In this document: in pieces, positions 50,338 through 58,951 of the stretch
Numbering within the stretch: the stretch's first letter is position 1
How the letters are laid out: every line of letters starts with the position of its first letter
Assembly: GCA_963759545.1 (NCBI GenBank)
Contig: CAVXAB010000022.1
Span: forward strand, 186,001 to 250,000
Direction of reading: 5' to 3'
DNA length: 64,000 nucleotides
DNA from: Trebonia sp963759545
GTDB lineage: Bacteria; Actinomycetota; Actinomycetes; Streptosporangiales; Streptosporangiaceae
The notes under the pieces: model-generated
Told to the model about the DNA's origin: nothing
Seen by the model: only the letters and a program-made list of their open reading frames with translations
Database searches by the model: none
Translations under genes and position numbers: made by a program

Positions 50338-51069
50338 TCAAGAAGGGGACGAACCTGGCGGCTCCACGTCACCGAGGGGTTCGATCAAGGACGGTCCGTT
50401 GTTCCGCACGGAGTTCACGGACGTCGAGACGGGGTGCGACGCCAGGCCGCCCGCCCCCGAGAAGGTCGCGGGACGCATGACCTCGCGCATCAGCTCTTTG
50501 TCGTTGTTGGCCGGGTTGAGCCAGTCCGCCCAGCTCTCCGGCGCGATGACCATCGGCGTCCGGTCATGAATCCGGCCGATCTCATCGGTGGCCTGCGTCG
50601 TGATGATCGACCCTGACCAGTACCAGGCGTCCTCGTGGTCCTCAGGGACCAGCGAGTTCCGCCACAGCTCGTAAATCCCGGCGAAGGCGAGGATGCCGCC
50701 GTCCGTCCGGTAGATGTAGAAAGGCTTCTTCGCCTTCCCCTCCGTGATCCACTCGTAGTAGCCGTCCGCGGGAATCAGGCAGCGGCGCTTCGCGAACGCG
50801 GCGCGGAACGCGGGCTTGACCGCCACCGTCTCAGATCGCGCGTTGATCATGCGGGCGCCGCCCGAAGTGTCCTTCGCCCAACTTGGCACCAGGCCCCACT
50901 TGACGAGCCTTAGCTCTCTATCTTCCTTGTGCTCAAGGACCGTATAGATGCGCTTTGTCGGCGCGACGTTGTAATCCGGTTCCCGGTCGGCGCCCACGGC
51001 GTCACGCGTAGCGGCGAATTCCTCAAGGAGCTCAAGCCGCTTTCTGGCTGAGACGAACCGACCGCACAT
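50338..51069 (-). CDS. SOS response-associated peptidase (SRAP/HMCES, YedK-like)
   Basis: A 243-residue SRAP protein that forms a thiazolidine crosslink with abasic sites in single-stranded DNA. The catalytic Cys2 (MCGRF), Asn in DYNVAPTK, Glu in GYYEW and His in IHDRTPMVI are all present. Length is normal. ATG at 51069. It stands alone; the spacer to aroA is 190 bases. Confidence 0.93.
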   Translation of the reverse strand: MCGRFVSARKRLELLEEFAATRDAVGADREPDYNVAPTKRIYTVLEHKEDRELRLVKWGLVPSWAKDTSGGARMINARSETVAVKPAFRAAFAKRRCLIPADGYYEWITEGKAKKPFYIYRTDGGILAFAGIYELWRNSLVPEDHEDAWYWSGSIITTQATDEIGRIHDRTPMVIAPESWADWLNPANNDKELMREVMRPATFSGAGGLASHPVSTSVNSVRNNGPSLIEPLGDVEPPGSSPS

Positions 51070-51259
51070 GCGCCCTTCCCCTTATGGCCCGGTACACGCC
51101 GGATTGACGTTACTTAACCGCAAAACGACACCGGCAAACGCGCCGCCCGGTCTGGCGTGCACCCTTTGACCCTGTCCATGGCCTGAAGCCATCTCAGACC
51201 TGCTCATCGCCGATGAAAGGATTCATCGGTTCCCCGCGTCAGCCGATACCCTCAAGGTT

Positions 51260-52564
51260 ATGTACTCCGGACGCTGGCGCGCCCCCGCGGCGCATGGACC
51301 GGTGCGCGCCACGCTGCGGCTGCCCGGTTCGAAGTCGATAACTAACCGTGCGCTCATCCTCGCGGCCCTGAGTGACTCGCCGTCGGTGCTGCGCGGCGCG
51401 CTCAAGGCAAGGGACACCTCCCTGGCCATCGCGGCGCTGCGCGGTCTCGGCTGCGTCATCCACGAGCATGGCACGGATGTCGGCGTCCACCAGGGAAGCC
51501 CGGGCCAAGGCGCGGCGGTAAGCCTCGACGTGGGCAACGCGGGGACGGTCATGCGGTTCCTGCCCGCGGTCGCGGCGCTGACCCCGGCGGACGTCGCGTT
51601 TGACGGTGACCCCCGGGCGCGGGAGCGGCCGGTCGGCGCGCTGCTGTCCGCGCTGCGCGCGCTCGGCGTGTCAATCGACGATGGCGGGCGCGGCGCGCTG
51701 CCCTTCACCGTGCACGGCACGGGGAGCGTGCCTGGCGGGCCGGTGACGCTGGACGCCTCCGGTTCCTCGCAGCTGGTCTCCGGACTGCTGCTGGCCGCGC
51801 CGCGCTTCGCGGCGGGCGTGGAGGTGAAGCACTCAGGCCCGCCCGTCCCGTCGCTGCCGCACATCGAGATGACCGTCAGGATGCTCCGTGACGCCGGGGC
51901 GTCCGTCGAGGTCGGTGCGGGCGAACGGCCTGACCACTGGGTTGTCAGGCCCGGGCGGCTGAACCTCGGTGACTTCTCCGTCGAGCCCGACCTGTCCAAC
52001 GCCGGGCCGTTCCTCGCGGCCGCGCTTGTCACCGGCGGCTCGGTGACGATCCGCGACTGGCCCTCGGTCTCGCTGCAGGCGGCGGACGCGATCCTGGACG
52101 TGATCACTCAGCTGGGCGGCTCTGTCTCGCACGACGATTCCGGCCTCACCGTCACCGGGTCGGGGGTGATCAACGGGATCGCGGCCGACCTGCGTGACAT
52201 CCCGGAGCTGTGCCTGCCGCTCACCTCGGTCGCGGCGCTCGCGTCAGGCCCGTCTACGTTCACCGGCGTGGGGCACACCCGCGCGCAGGAAACCGACCGG
52301 CTGGCCGCGATCGCCAAGGAGATCAACGCGCTTGGCGGCGACGTGACCGAGCGGCCTGACGGGCTTTCTGTCCGGCCACGGCCGCTCCGGGCAGCCGCCG
52401 GGCACGCGTTCGAGAGCTACGACGACCACCGGATGGTGATGGCGGGCGCCGTGCTCGGCCTCGGCGTGCCAGGCATCGAGGTGCTGAACGTGGCCACGGT
52501 CGGCAAGACCTTCCCCGACTTCACCGCCCTCTGGGAGGGCCTAGTCCGGGGGGATGACTCCTGA
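51260..52564 (+). CDS. aroA: 3-phosphoshikimate 1-carboxyvinyltransferase (EPSP synthase)
   Basis: A 434-residue shikimate-pathway enzyme that joins phosphoenolpyruvate and shikimate-3-phosphate. LPGSKSITNRALILAAL, GNAGTVMRFLPAVAAL, DGDPRARERPVGALLSAL and the C-terminal ESYDDHRMVMAGA are the hallmark sites. ATG at 51260. The stop overlaps the presumed CTG start of rsgA. The order aroA-rsgA and hisN nearby is common in actinobacteria. Confidence 0.96.
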   Translation: MYSGRWRAPAAHGPVRATLRLPGSKSITNRALILAALSDSPSVLRGALKARDTSLAIAALRGLGCVIHEHGTDVGVHQGSPGQGAAVSLDVGNAGTVMRFLPAVAALTPADVAFDGDPRARERPVGALLSALRALGVSIDDGGRGALPFTVHGTGSVPGGPVTLDASGSSQLVSGLLLAAPRFAAGVEVKHSGPPVPSLPHIEMTVRMLRDAGASVEVGAGERPDHWVVRPGRLNLGDFSVEPDLSNAGPFLAAALVTGGSVTIRDWPSVSLQAADAILDVITQLGGSVSHDDSGLTVTGSGVINGIAADLRDIPELCLPLTSVAALASGPSTFTGVGHTRAQETDRLAAIAKEINALGGDVTERPDGLSVRPRPLRAAAGHAFESYDDHRMVMAGAVLGLGVPGIEVLNVATVGKTFPDFTALWEGLVRGDDS

Positions 52565-53589
52565 GGCAGCGGTCGTCCTACCGAGACGAGGACGACGTCC
52601 GGGTCCGCGCGGGCCGCGGCTCTAAGCCGCGCACCCGGCGGCGCCCGGCGCACGAGTCCGCGCCCGAGGCGTTCGTCGCCAGCGTCGACCGGGGGCGCTA
52701 CGGCTGCGTGCTTGAGGATCCTGACGGCTCAGACCGCTACGCAGGCTCGGGTGACGGGCGGCTTGTCACCGCCATGAAGGCCCGTGAACTCGGCCGCGGC
52801 TCGGTCGTCGTCGGCGACCGTGTCGCCCTGGCGGGCGACGTGTCCGGTGCGACAGGAACGCTTGCCAGGATCGTCAGGGTCGAGGAGCGGACCAGCGTCC
52901 TGCGCCGCTCCCCCGACGACACCGACCCACTGGAGCGGGTCGTCGTGGCAAACGCGGACCAGATGGTCATCGTCAGCGCGCTCGCCGACCCGGAACCAAG
53001 GACCCGCTTCATCGACCGGTGCCTGGTCGCGGCCTACGACGCGGGCCTCGACCCGCTGCTCGTGCTGACCAAGTCCGACCTCGCACCGCCAAGGAAGATC
53101 CGGGCGTTCTACCGGCCGCTCGCGATCCCGATGCTGACCACGAGGCAGCCGCTGCCCGCGCAGACGCTGACCCGGCTGCGCAAGGCGGTCGACGGCCGGA
53201 TCAGCGTGCTGATCGGCCAGTCCGGAGTAGGAAAGTCATCGCTGGTCAACGAGCTGGTGCCAGACGCGGGCCGCGCGGTCGGCCGGGTCAACGCCGTGAC
53301 AGGCAAGGGGCGGCACACCTCGTCGTCCGCGATCGCGCTGCGCCTGCCGGAAGATTCCGGCTGGCTGATCGACACCCCAGGAGTGCGCGGCTTCGGACTT
53401 GGCCACGTGACGGCGGACCGGGTCGTCGAGGCCTTTGGCGACCTGGTCGAGGGAACGGCGGCCTGCCCGCCTGGCTGTGACCACCTGTCACCCGGCTGCG
53501 CCCTCGACGAATGGGCGGCAGCGCACGGCGCGACCGCCCGCCTGGAATCTCTCCGCCGCCTCCTCCGCAGCCGCGAGTCCGCCGACTGA
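52561..53589 (+). CDS. rsgA: ribosome small-subunit-dependent GTPase RsgA
   Basis: A 342-residue circularly permuted GTPase for 30S maturation. Order: OB fold, G4 LTKSDLAPP, then G1 GQSGVGKSSLVN, G3 DTPGVRGFGLG and a zinc knuckle CPPGCDHLSPGC. The family N terminus (SYRDEDDVRVRAGRGSKPRT) is encoded from 52561, where the only start is CTG, overlapping the aroA stop as CTGA with a GGGGGG run 8 bases before. The first ordinary start, GTG 52708, would delete about half of the OB fold. Confidence 0.88.
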   Translation: MRQRSSYRDEDDVRVRAGRGSKPRTRRRPAHESAPEAFVASVDRGRYGCVLEDPDGSDRYAGSGDGRLVTAMKARELGRGSVVVGDRVALAGDVSGATGTLARIVRVEERTSVLRRSPDDTDPLERVVVANADQMVIVSALADPEPRTRFIDRCLVAAYDAGLDPLLVLTKSDLAPPRKIRAFYRPLAIPMLTTRQPLPAQTLTRLRKAVDGRISVLIGQSGVGKSSLVNELVPDAGRAVGRVNAVTGKGRHTSSSAIALRLPEDSGWLIDTPGVRGFGLGHVTADRVVEAFGDLVEGTAACPPGCDHLSPGCALDEWAAAHGATARLESLRRLLRSRESAD

Positions 53590-54020
53590 GCCCGCCGCCG
53601 ACGCCTTGGCACAGCGGATACGACGCCGACGGGCTCGACCCGTGATCCAATGCCTCGGCACGGCGCCCCGGACCATGATCATGTGAATTTAGCAGCTAAT
53701 AAGCTGCGGAATCCACATGATCATGAAAAATCCTTTCGATCACGCGCCGCCCTGCCAGCGGCCCGCGTCCCGGCCCGCGCAACGTCCCGCGCACCGTCCC
53801 CACGGTCGCCACTCCCACTCCCACTCGCCACTGGAGTCAACGGCACTGGCTCATGCGCGGTGAGGTTCGGTTGTCAATCACGGGCAACGCCGCGGTGATG
53901 CCGGGCCGAACAGGGCGCGGCGGCCCGGCTGCACCGCAGGCGGCACCTGCACCGCGAGCGGGCCGCTTAAGTTAACGGCATTGGCTCGTAGGTGCAGAAA
54001 TTCCGAGAAAACTGAGCGGG
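53590..54020. other. 431-base intergenic region with palindrome and short repeats
   Basis: No gene. It holds the second ATGATCAT palindrome (53674-53725), an imperfect 18-base repeat AGTYAACGGCAYTGGCTC at 53835-53852 and 53970-53987, and a CCACTCCCACTCCCACTC run near 53810. The neighbours converge, so it is a terminator zone. Confidence 0.6.
53674..53725. repeat. ATGATCAT-type palindromic element, copy 2
   Basis: Arms of 24 bases (53674-53697 and 53702-53725) with three mismatches and a 4-base loop AATA. The right arm reads AGCTGCGGAATCCACATGAT, matching the arm sequence of copy 1 at 23401-23445 except for isolated bases. Also located between convergent genes. Confidence 0.8.
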
Positions 54021-54311
54021 TCAGGTCTCGACCGGGACCGTGCCGCCGGAGCGCCAGTAGGTGCCGTCGGGGGTGCGGGAGAGCAGGTCCTCGTCGACCA
54101 GGTAACGGCGCAGCGCAGCGTGGTCGTCGTAGAGGGCCTTGAGGATCTCGTTGACGGCGAGTTCCTGGTAGCGGCGACCGGGCTCGAAGGCCTGCGCGAC
54201 CTGATCGAGCAGGAGCAGCCGGGCCGCGCGCTTGGCCGGGATGGCCGAGATCCGGCCGTCGCGCACAAACGGGCGGAGCTGCCTAGGCAGGAGGTCACGG
54301 TTGAGATCCAT
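54021..54311 (-). CDS. DUF2087-domain protein
   Basis: A 96-residue protein. ISAIPAKRAARLLLLDQVAQ, YQELAVNEILKALYDDHAAL and RRYLVDEDLLSRTPDGTYWR are the pattern of the DUF2087 domain, often fused to ArsR or metal-sensing HTH domains, but here stand-alone. It probably has a winged-helix-like fold; function unknown. ATG at 54311 chosen since MDLNRDLLPRQLRPFV begins the domain. Confidence 0.78.
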   Translation of the reverse strand: MDLNRDLLPRQLRPFVRDGRISAIPAKRAARLLLLDQVAQAFEPGRRYQELAVNEILKALYDDHAALRRYLVDEDLLSRTPDGTYWRSGGTVPVET

Positions 54312-54403
54312 CAGGGTGATTATGCCCCGGCCTGCCACCGGAACACGGTCGTAACGGATTGTCCACTCGCCAGTGGGATAGCGCTGCCTGTACCGTTTCG
54401 CAA

Positions 54404-55291
54404 GTGGGAAGCTATGACGACGACCTTCGGTTCGCGCATGTCCTCGCTGACGCCGCCGATGACATCACGACGAAGCGGTTCCGTGCGCTTGACCTGAGGG
54501 TCGAGACCAAGCCTGACCTCACCCCCGTGTCCGACGCCGATCGGGCCACGGAGGACTCCCTCCGCAATATCCTGCGCAGGTCGCGGCCACGCGATGCCGT
54601 GCTCGGCGAGGAATCGGGCCAGACGGGTAGGGGCCCGCGGCGCTGGGTGCTCGATCCGATCGACGCCACGAAGAACTACGTGCGCGGCGTCCCCGTGTGG
54701 GCCACCCTCATCGGGCTGATGGACGGGGACGACGTGGTTGTCGGCGTGGTCACCGCCCCCGCGCTCGGGCGCCGCTGGTGGGCCGGGGTAGGCGGCGGCG
54801 CGTGGACCGGCCGGTCGCTGACCAAGGCCTCGCGGTGCCAGGTCTCGCAGGTCACCAAGCTGTCCGACGCCTCGTTTTCCTACTCAGGCGTCGGCGGCTG
54901 GGCGGAGACGGGCAGGCTCGACGGTTTCCTGTCGCTGAGCCAGGCGGTCTGGCGAACCAGGGGGTTCGGCGACTTCTGGTCGCACATGCTGGTGGCCGAG
55001 GGCGCGGTAGACGTGTCGGCGGAACCCGAGGTGTCACTGTGGGACCTGGCGGCGCTTCAGGTAATCGTGGAGGAGGCGGGCGGCCGGTTCACCAGCCTTT
55101 CCGGTGTCGCTACCCCCGATGGCGGCAGCGTCGTGTGCACCAACGGCCACCTGCACGAAGAGGTCCTCGCGCATCTCGCCGACAGCACCAAGCAGCCATT
55201 ACCGGCGGCAAGGTATGTGCCACGATGGTTACCGCACGCTACGCTGGGGGCAAGCCGCTTCGCCGTGACGGGGGTACCATTCGGTAACTGA
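54404..55291 (+). CDS. hisN: histidinol-phosphatase, inositol-monophosphatase family (HisN)
   Basis: A 295-residue Mg-dependent phosphatase for the eighth step of histidine synthesis. Metal site residues: LGEESG, DPIDATKN (usually DPIDGT) and SLWDLAALQVIVEEAGG. Length is about 30 residues above the usual because the end (from KQPLPAARYVP) runs into a variable region. GTG at 54404 (VGSYDDDLRFAHVLADAAD) fits the family; no clear Shine-Dalgarno. Follows aroA-rsgA as in other actinomycetes. Confidence 0.88.
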   Translation: MGSYDDDLRFAHVLADAADDITTKRFRALDLRVETKPDLTPVSDADRATEDSLRNILRRSRPRDAVLGEESGQTGRGPRRWVLDPIDATKNYVRGVPVWATLIGLMDGDDVVVGVVTAPALGRRWWAGVGGGAWTGRSLTKASRCQVSQVTKLSDASFSYSGVGGWAETGRLDGFLSLSQAVWRTRGFGDFWSHMLVAEGAVDVSAEPEVSLWDLAALQVIVEEAGGRFTSLSGVATPDGGSVVCTNGHLHEEVLAHLADSTKQPLPAARYVPRWLPHATLGASRFAVTGVPFGN

Positions 55292-55641
55292 TGGCGTGCT
55301 CGTAACGGCCACGGACAGCAAACGATTTCGCGGGGCGGCACTCCCCGCGGCAGGCCGCCAGGCGGTGAGTTCCCGCTCCAACCGCCTGGCTGCGCCCGGC
55401 TGGTTTCCCCGGCCGTCCGGGCGCTGCGGCGCCTGGTCCGGCAATTCCCCCGTCCTAACCGGGCCAGGCGTCCGCTCACCCGTGTTCGCCGGCCCTCGGC
55501 CGTCTTCCCGCATTGTGTTTGCCGTGGGGGGACGACCCCCCACACCCCCCGCATGCGGCTTCGCCGCTCACCCGTGTTCGCCGGCCTTCGGCCGTCTTCC
55601 CGTGTTGGACTTGGGTCGAACTGGTGGGCGATAATTGACGG
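55292..55641. other. 350-base intergenic region with direct repeats around a G-hairpin
   Basis: No gene supported. A 34-base direct repeat beginning CACCCGTGTTCGCCGGCC and ending GTCTTCCCG occurs at about 55479-55512 and 55569-55602 with one mismatch. Between them is a perfect hairpin GTGGGGGG-ACGA-CCCCCCAC (55524-55543) of the dispersed G-rich family. The DNA polymerase gene starts at the right end. Confidence 0.65.
55524..55552. repeat. G-rich hairpin module, flanked by direct repeats
   Basis: An 8-base perfect stem with ACGA loop, followed by CACCCCCC. Flanking 34-base direct repeats look like a target or element duplication around it, which is the best hint in the window that the module moves or is copied. 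Confidence 0.6.
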
Positions 55642-57268
55642 GTGGACGACCTCGTGACCGTGCTTGCGGAGGGTGGGGTTAAGCAGGGGGACCTCGTCGG
55701 GCTTGTCATGGGGAGCGACGGGGTGGTTAGCGTTGCGGTTGACGGAGGCGAGTGGGAAGCATCGGTCGCGGATGTCGGGGTGGCCGATGAGAAGATCCGG
55801 CCCCGGTGGGTGGTCTGGTCGCAGCAGGACGCGCGGGGGCTGGTGGCTGGCGGGGTTCGGCTTGCTACCTGTTGGGATGTCGCCGCGGTGCACCGGCTGC
55901 TCTTTGGCGGGTGGCGGGCGGAGGCCGGGTACGTGTGGGCTTGCCTGCACGGGCAAAAGCCCGACGAGATACCCGCGGGCACGGGCGAGCCTGACCTGTT
56001 TAGCGCGGCGGAAGATTCGGCCGAGGCGCCGGTGCTCGGGGCAGCCGCGGCGCTTGCGGCCGCCCGGCTGCAACTTGCCAGCCTGGAGGGGCAGGGGGAC
56101 GGGGGCAGAATCGGTACCGCTCGCGCGGAATCCACCGCGGAGCTGCTGTGCGCGGAGTTGTCCGCGGACGGGCTTCCGGTGGACAGGGCCGCGGTCGAAG
56201 GCCTGCTCACCGAGATCATCGGACCGCGGCCGCGCGGGGCGGCCGACGCCTTTGCCATCCGGGCGGCGCGGGACGCGCAGGTGCTGCGGCACGCGCCCGA
56301 CGGGACCGCCGCCGACCTGCGCAGCCCCGCGCAGGTGAAGTCGCTTCTCGCGGCGGCGGGGATCGACGTGCCAGACACCCGCGCGTCGCGGCTCGAAGAG
56401 TTCAGGAACCGCTCGCCGCTGGTCGCGCGCGCTCCTTGACTGGCGTAAGGCGGAGCGGATCGCCACCACCTACGGGTATGCCTGGCTGGATGAGAATCTC
56501 GGGCAAGACGGGCGGCTGCGCGGCGCGTGGACCGGGTCTGACGGTGCCGCGGGGCGGATGACCGCGTCCAGCGGGCTGCACAACATGCCAGCCGTGCTCC
56601 GCGGGGCGGTGCTCGCCGAGGACGGGCACCTGTTCGTCCGGGCCGACCTGGGGCAGATCGAGCCACGGGTGCTCGCCGCCGTCTCCGGTGACGCCGCGCT
56701 CGCCGCGGCCACCGCCGCCGACGACATGTACCTGCCGGTGGCGGCCGAGCTCGGCGTCGACCGGCCGACCGCCAAGGTCGCGATGATCGCGGCGATGTAC
56801 GGCCAGACCACCGGCCACGGCGGCGTCGCAGGCCGGCGAATGCGGGCCGCCTACCCCGTCGCGATGGGCTACCTCGACGCCGCCGACCACTCCGCCAGGG
56901 CCGGGCGGAGCCTGCGCACCTACGGCGGGCGGCTGCTCCGGATGTCGGGCGGCTCCGCCGATCCCCCGGCAAGCCAGGCCGCGCGCGGCCGGTACGGGCG
57001 CAACGCCGTCGTGCAGGGCGCGGCCGCCGAGCTGTTCAAGATGTGGGCAGTCACGGTCCGCGCCAGGACCGCGCCGCTCGCCGCCCGGATCGTGCTCTGC
57101 CTGCACGACGAGCTCCTTGTGCACGTTCCGGCCGAGCAGGCGGAGCGGGCGGCGGGGCTGATCGGCGCCTGCCTGACCGAGGCCACCGGGCGCTGGGCGC
57201 CGCGCGGCAGGGTCCGTTTCATCGCCGACATCACGATCGCCCGCAGCTGGGCCGACGCGAAATCGTGA
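55642..57268 (+). CDS. family A DNA polymerase-like protein (bifunctional 3'-5' exonuclease/polymerase), frameshifted
   Basis: About 541 residues if one base is restored near 56425-56432: GTCGCGCGCGCTCCTTGAC has lost one base of a GC run, so VAR-A is followed by a premature TGA instead of LLDWRKAERIATTYGY. The N-terminal 180 residues are a divergent exonuclease-like domain; the C-terminal part has motif A RADLGQIEPRVLAAVSGD, motif B KVAMIAAMYGQTTG and motif C LHDELLVHVP. It is an actinobacterial PolA paralogue without 5' nuclease. GTG at 55642. Confidence 0.8.
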
Positions 57269-57417
57269 GACCGCGGTGTACACAAGTCACCTAGCGCATC
57301 GCGGCACGTCACATCGCGGCTACTCAGTGGCGTTCATGGCCACCGGCCGACGCGCGCGGTGGCCGCGCGGACTGATACCGTGGCCAGCAGAAAACTTGGA
57401 CGGGAGGTGGCCTGACG

Positions 57418-58137
57418 TTGCCGCGGTATCGCAGAGTGGTGGTCAAGCTCAGCGGCGAGGCCCTATCCGGGGCCGCCGGAAGCGGTGTCGATCCCGCGAG
57501 CCTCGCCCGGGTCGCCGACGAGGTGCTGTCCGTGCACAACCTCGGTGTCCAGGTCGCGGTCGTCGTCGGCGGCGGTAACTACTTCCGCGGCCGGATGGCC
57601 GAGGGGTGGGGGATCAGCCGCGCGGAGGCGGACAACATCGGCATGCTCGGCACGGTGATGAACGCGCTCATGCTGCGGGGCGCGCTCACCGCGCGGACCG
57701 ACGCGGAGATCCGGGTGATGACCGCGGTGCCGATGAACAGCATCGCCGAGCCGTTCATCCAGCTCCGGGCAATGCATCACCTGGATCGTGGCTTCATCGT
57801 CGTCCTCGCGGGCGGCATCGGCCAGCCTTACGTGACCACCGACTACCCGGCCGTGCAGCGGGCGCTTGAGCTGGAAGCCGACGCGCTGCTCGTCGCCAAG
57901 CACGGGGTGGACGGCGTGTACGACTCCGACCCCAAGCACAACCCGGACGCGGTCAGGTTCACCACCCTGACGTACGAGGAAGCCATCGCGGCCGACATCC
58001 GGATCATGGACACCAGCGCCTTCGTGCTCGCCAACGAGCAGGCGCTCACTATGCACGTCTTCGACGTCGCCGCCGTCGGCGTGATGAAGTCCATCTGCGA
58101 GGGCGGCGAGGACGGCACGCGGATTACCGCGAAATAG
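57418..58137 (+). CDS. pyrH: UMP kinase
   Basis: A 239-residue bacterial-type uridylate kinase of the amino-acid kinase fold, making UDP from UMP. VVKLSGEALSG, VVGGGNYFRGRMAEGWG, RAEADNIGMLGTVMNALML and HGVDGVYDSDPKHNPDA are typical. TTG at 57418 is preceded by GGGAGGTGG. Its usual neighbours tsf and frr are absent, and the genes beside it are unrelated, so this may be a second copy or a moved gene. It converges on dprE2 with a 6-base gap. Confidence 0.88.
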   Translation: MPRYRRVVVKLSGEALSGAAGSGVDPASLARVADEVLSVHNLGVQVAVVVGGGNYFRGRMAEGWGISRAEADNIGMLGTVMNALMLRGALTARTDAEIRVMTAVPMNSIAEPFIQLRAMHHLDRGFIVVLAGGIGQPYVTTDYPAVQRALELEADALLVAKHGVDGVYDSDPKHNPDAVRFTTLTYEEAIAADIRIMDTSAFVLANEQALTMHVFDVAAVGVMKSICEGGEDGTRITAK

Positions 58138-58143
58138 CCAGCG

Positions 58144-58939
58144 CTAGCTCTCCAGCTTGCGCCAGACCGGGCGCGGGATCAGCTTCATCACCGTCGCCAG
58201 GCCGACCAGCGGGGCGGGCACCCACACCACGGCCTTGCCGCCACCCCGGCCCTGGTCACTGAGCGCGCTCGCGACCGCGGCGCCGACGCGCTCCGGTGTC
58301 GTCGCGAGCGGAGCGGGCTTCATTCCCTGGGTCATCCGGCCGGTCACGAACCCCGGCCGGACGAGCAGCAGCCGGACGCCGGAGCCGTGCAGGGAATCGG
58401 CGTAGCCGCGCGCGAACGCGTCGAGGCCGGCCTTCGTCGCACCGTAAACCGAGTTGAACTTGCGCGGCCGGATCGCCGCGACCGACGAAAGGACCACGAT
58501 CGTGCCGCTGCCCCGGCGGCGCATCGCCTCGCCGAACGCGAGCAGCGCGGTGACGTGGCCGGTCAAATTGGTCTCGATCATCGTCGCGGCCAGCCGCACG
58601 TCCCGCTCGGCCTGCTCCTGCGGGATCAGGATGCCGGTCGCGGCGATGACCAGGTCCGGCACCCCGCCGGCGCAGATCTCCTCCGCGAACGCCTGGTGGG
58701 CCCCGGTCTCCGTCGCGTCGTACTGGACGACCGTTATCGGGGGGTACGAGGGGGCGTCAACCCGGCCGCGGCCCAGCGACTTCCCCGCCGCCTCAAGCCG
58801 CTGCGGGTCCCGGCCGGCCAGGATGACCTCCGCGCCGGGGTCCAGGTGGAGCGACGACAGGATCGCGAGGCCGATCTCGCTCGTCCCGCCAAGCAATAGG
58901 ACGCGGGAGAAGCCGGCCGCTTACGTTCGGGATGCTCAT
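58144..58939 (-). CDS. dprE2: DprE2-like SDR (decaprenylphospho-keto-ribose reductase), frameshifted at N terminus
   Basis: An SDR of about 264 residues. LLLGGTSEIGLAIL is the cofactor loop, VVLSSVAAIRPRKF and YGATKAGLDAF the active-site Ser and Tyr/Lys, and the end IPRPVWRKLES matches DprE2. The enzyme reduces the 2-keto intermediate of decaprenylphosphoryl arabinose synthesis. A good ATG (58939) lies 13 bases after the dprP stop, but in another frame: dropping one base in GTAAGCGG near 58918 would join MSIPNV to AAGFSRVLLLGG. Without repair only a TTG at 58896 is available. Confidence 0.75.
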
Positions 58940-58951
58940 TTTCTTTTTCCC

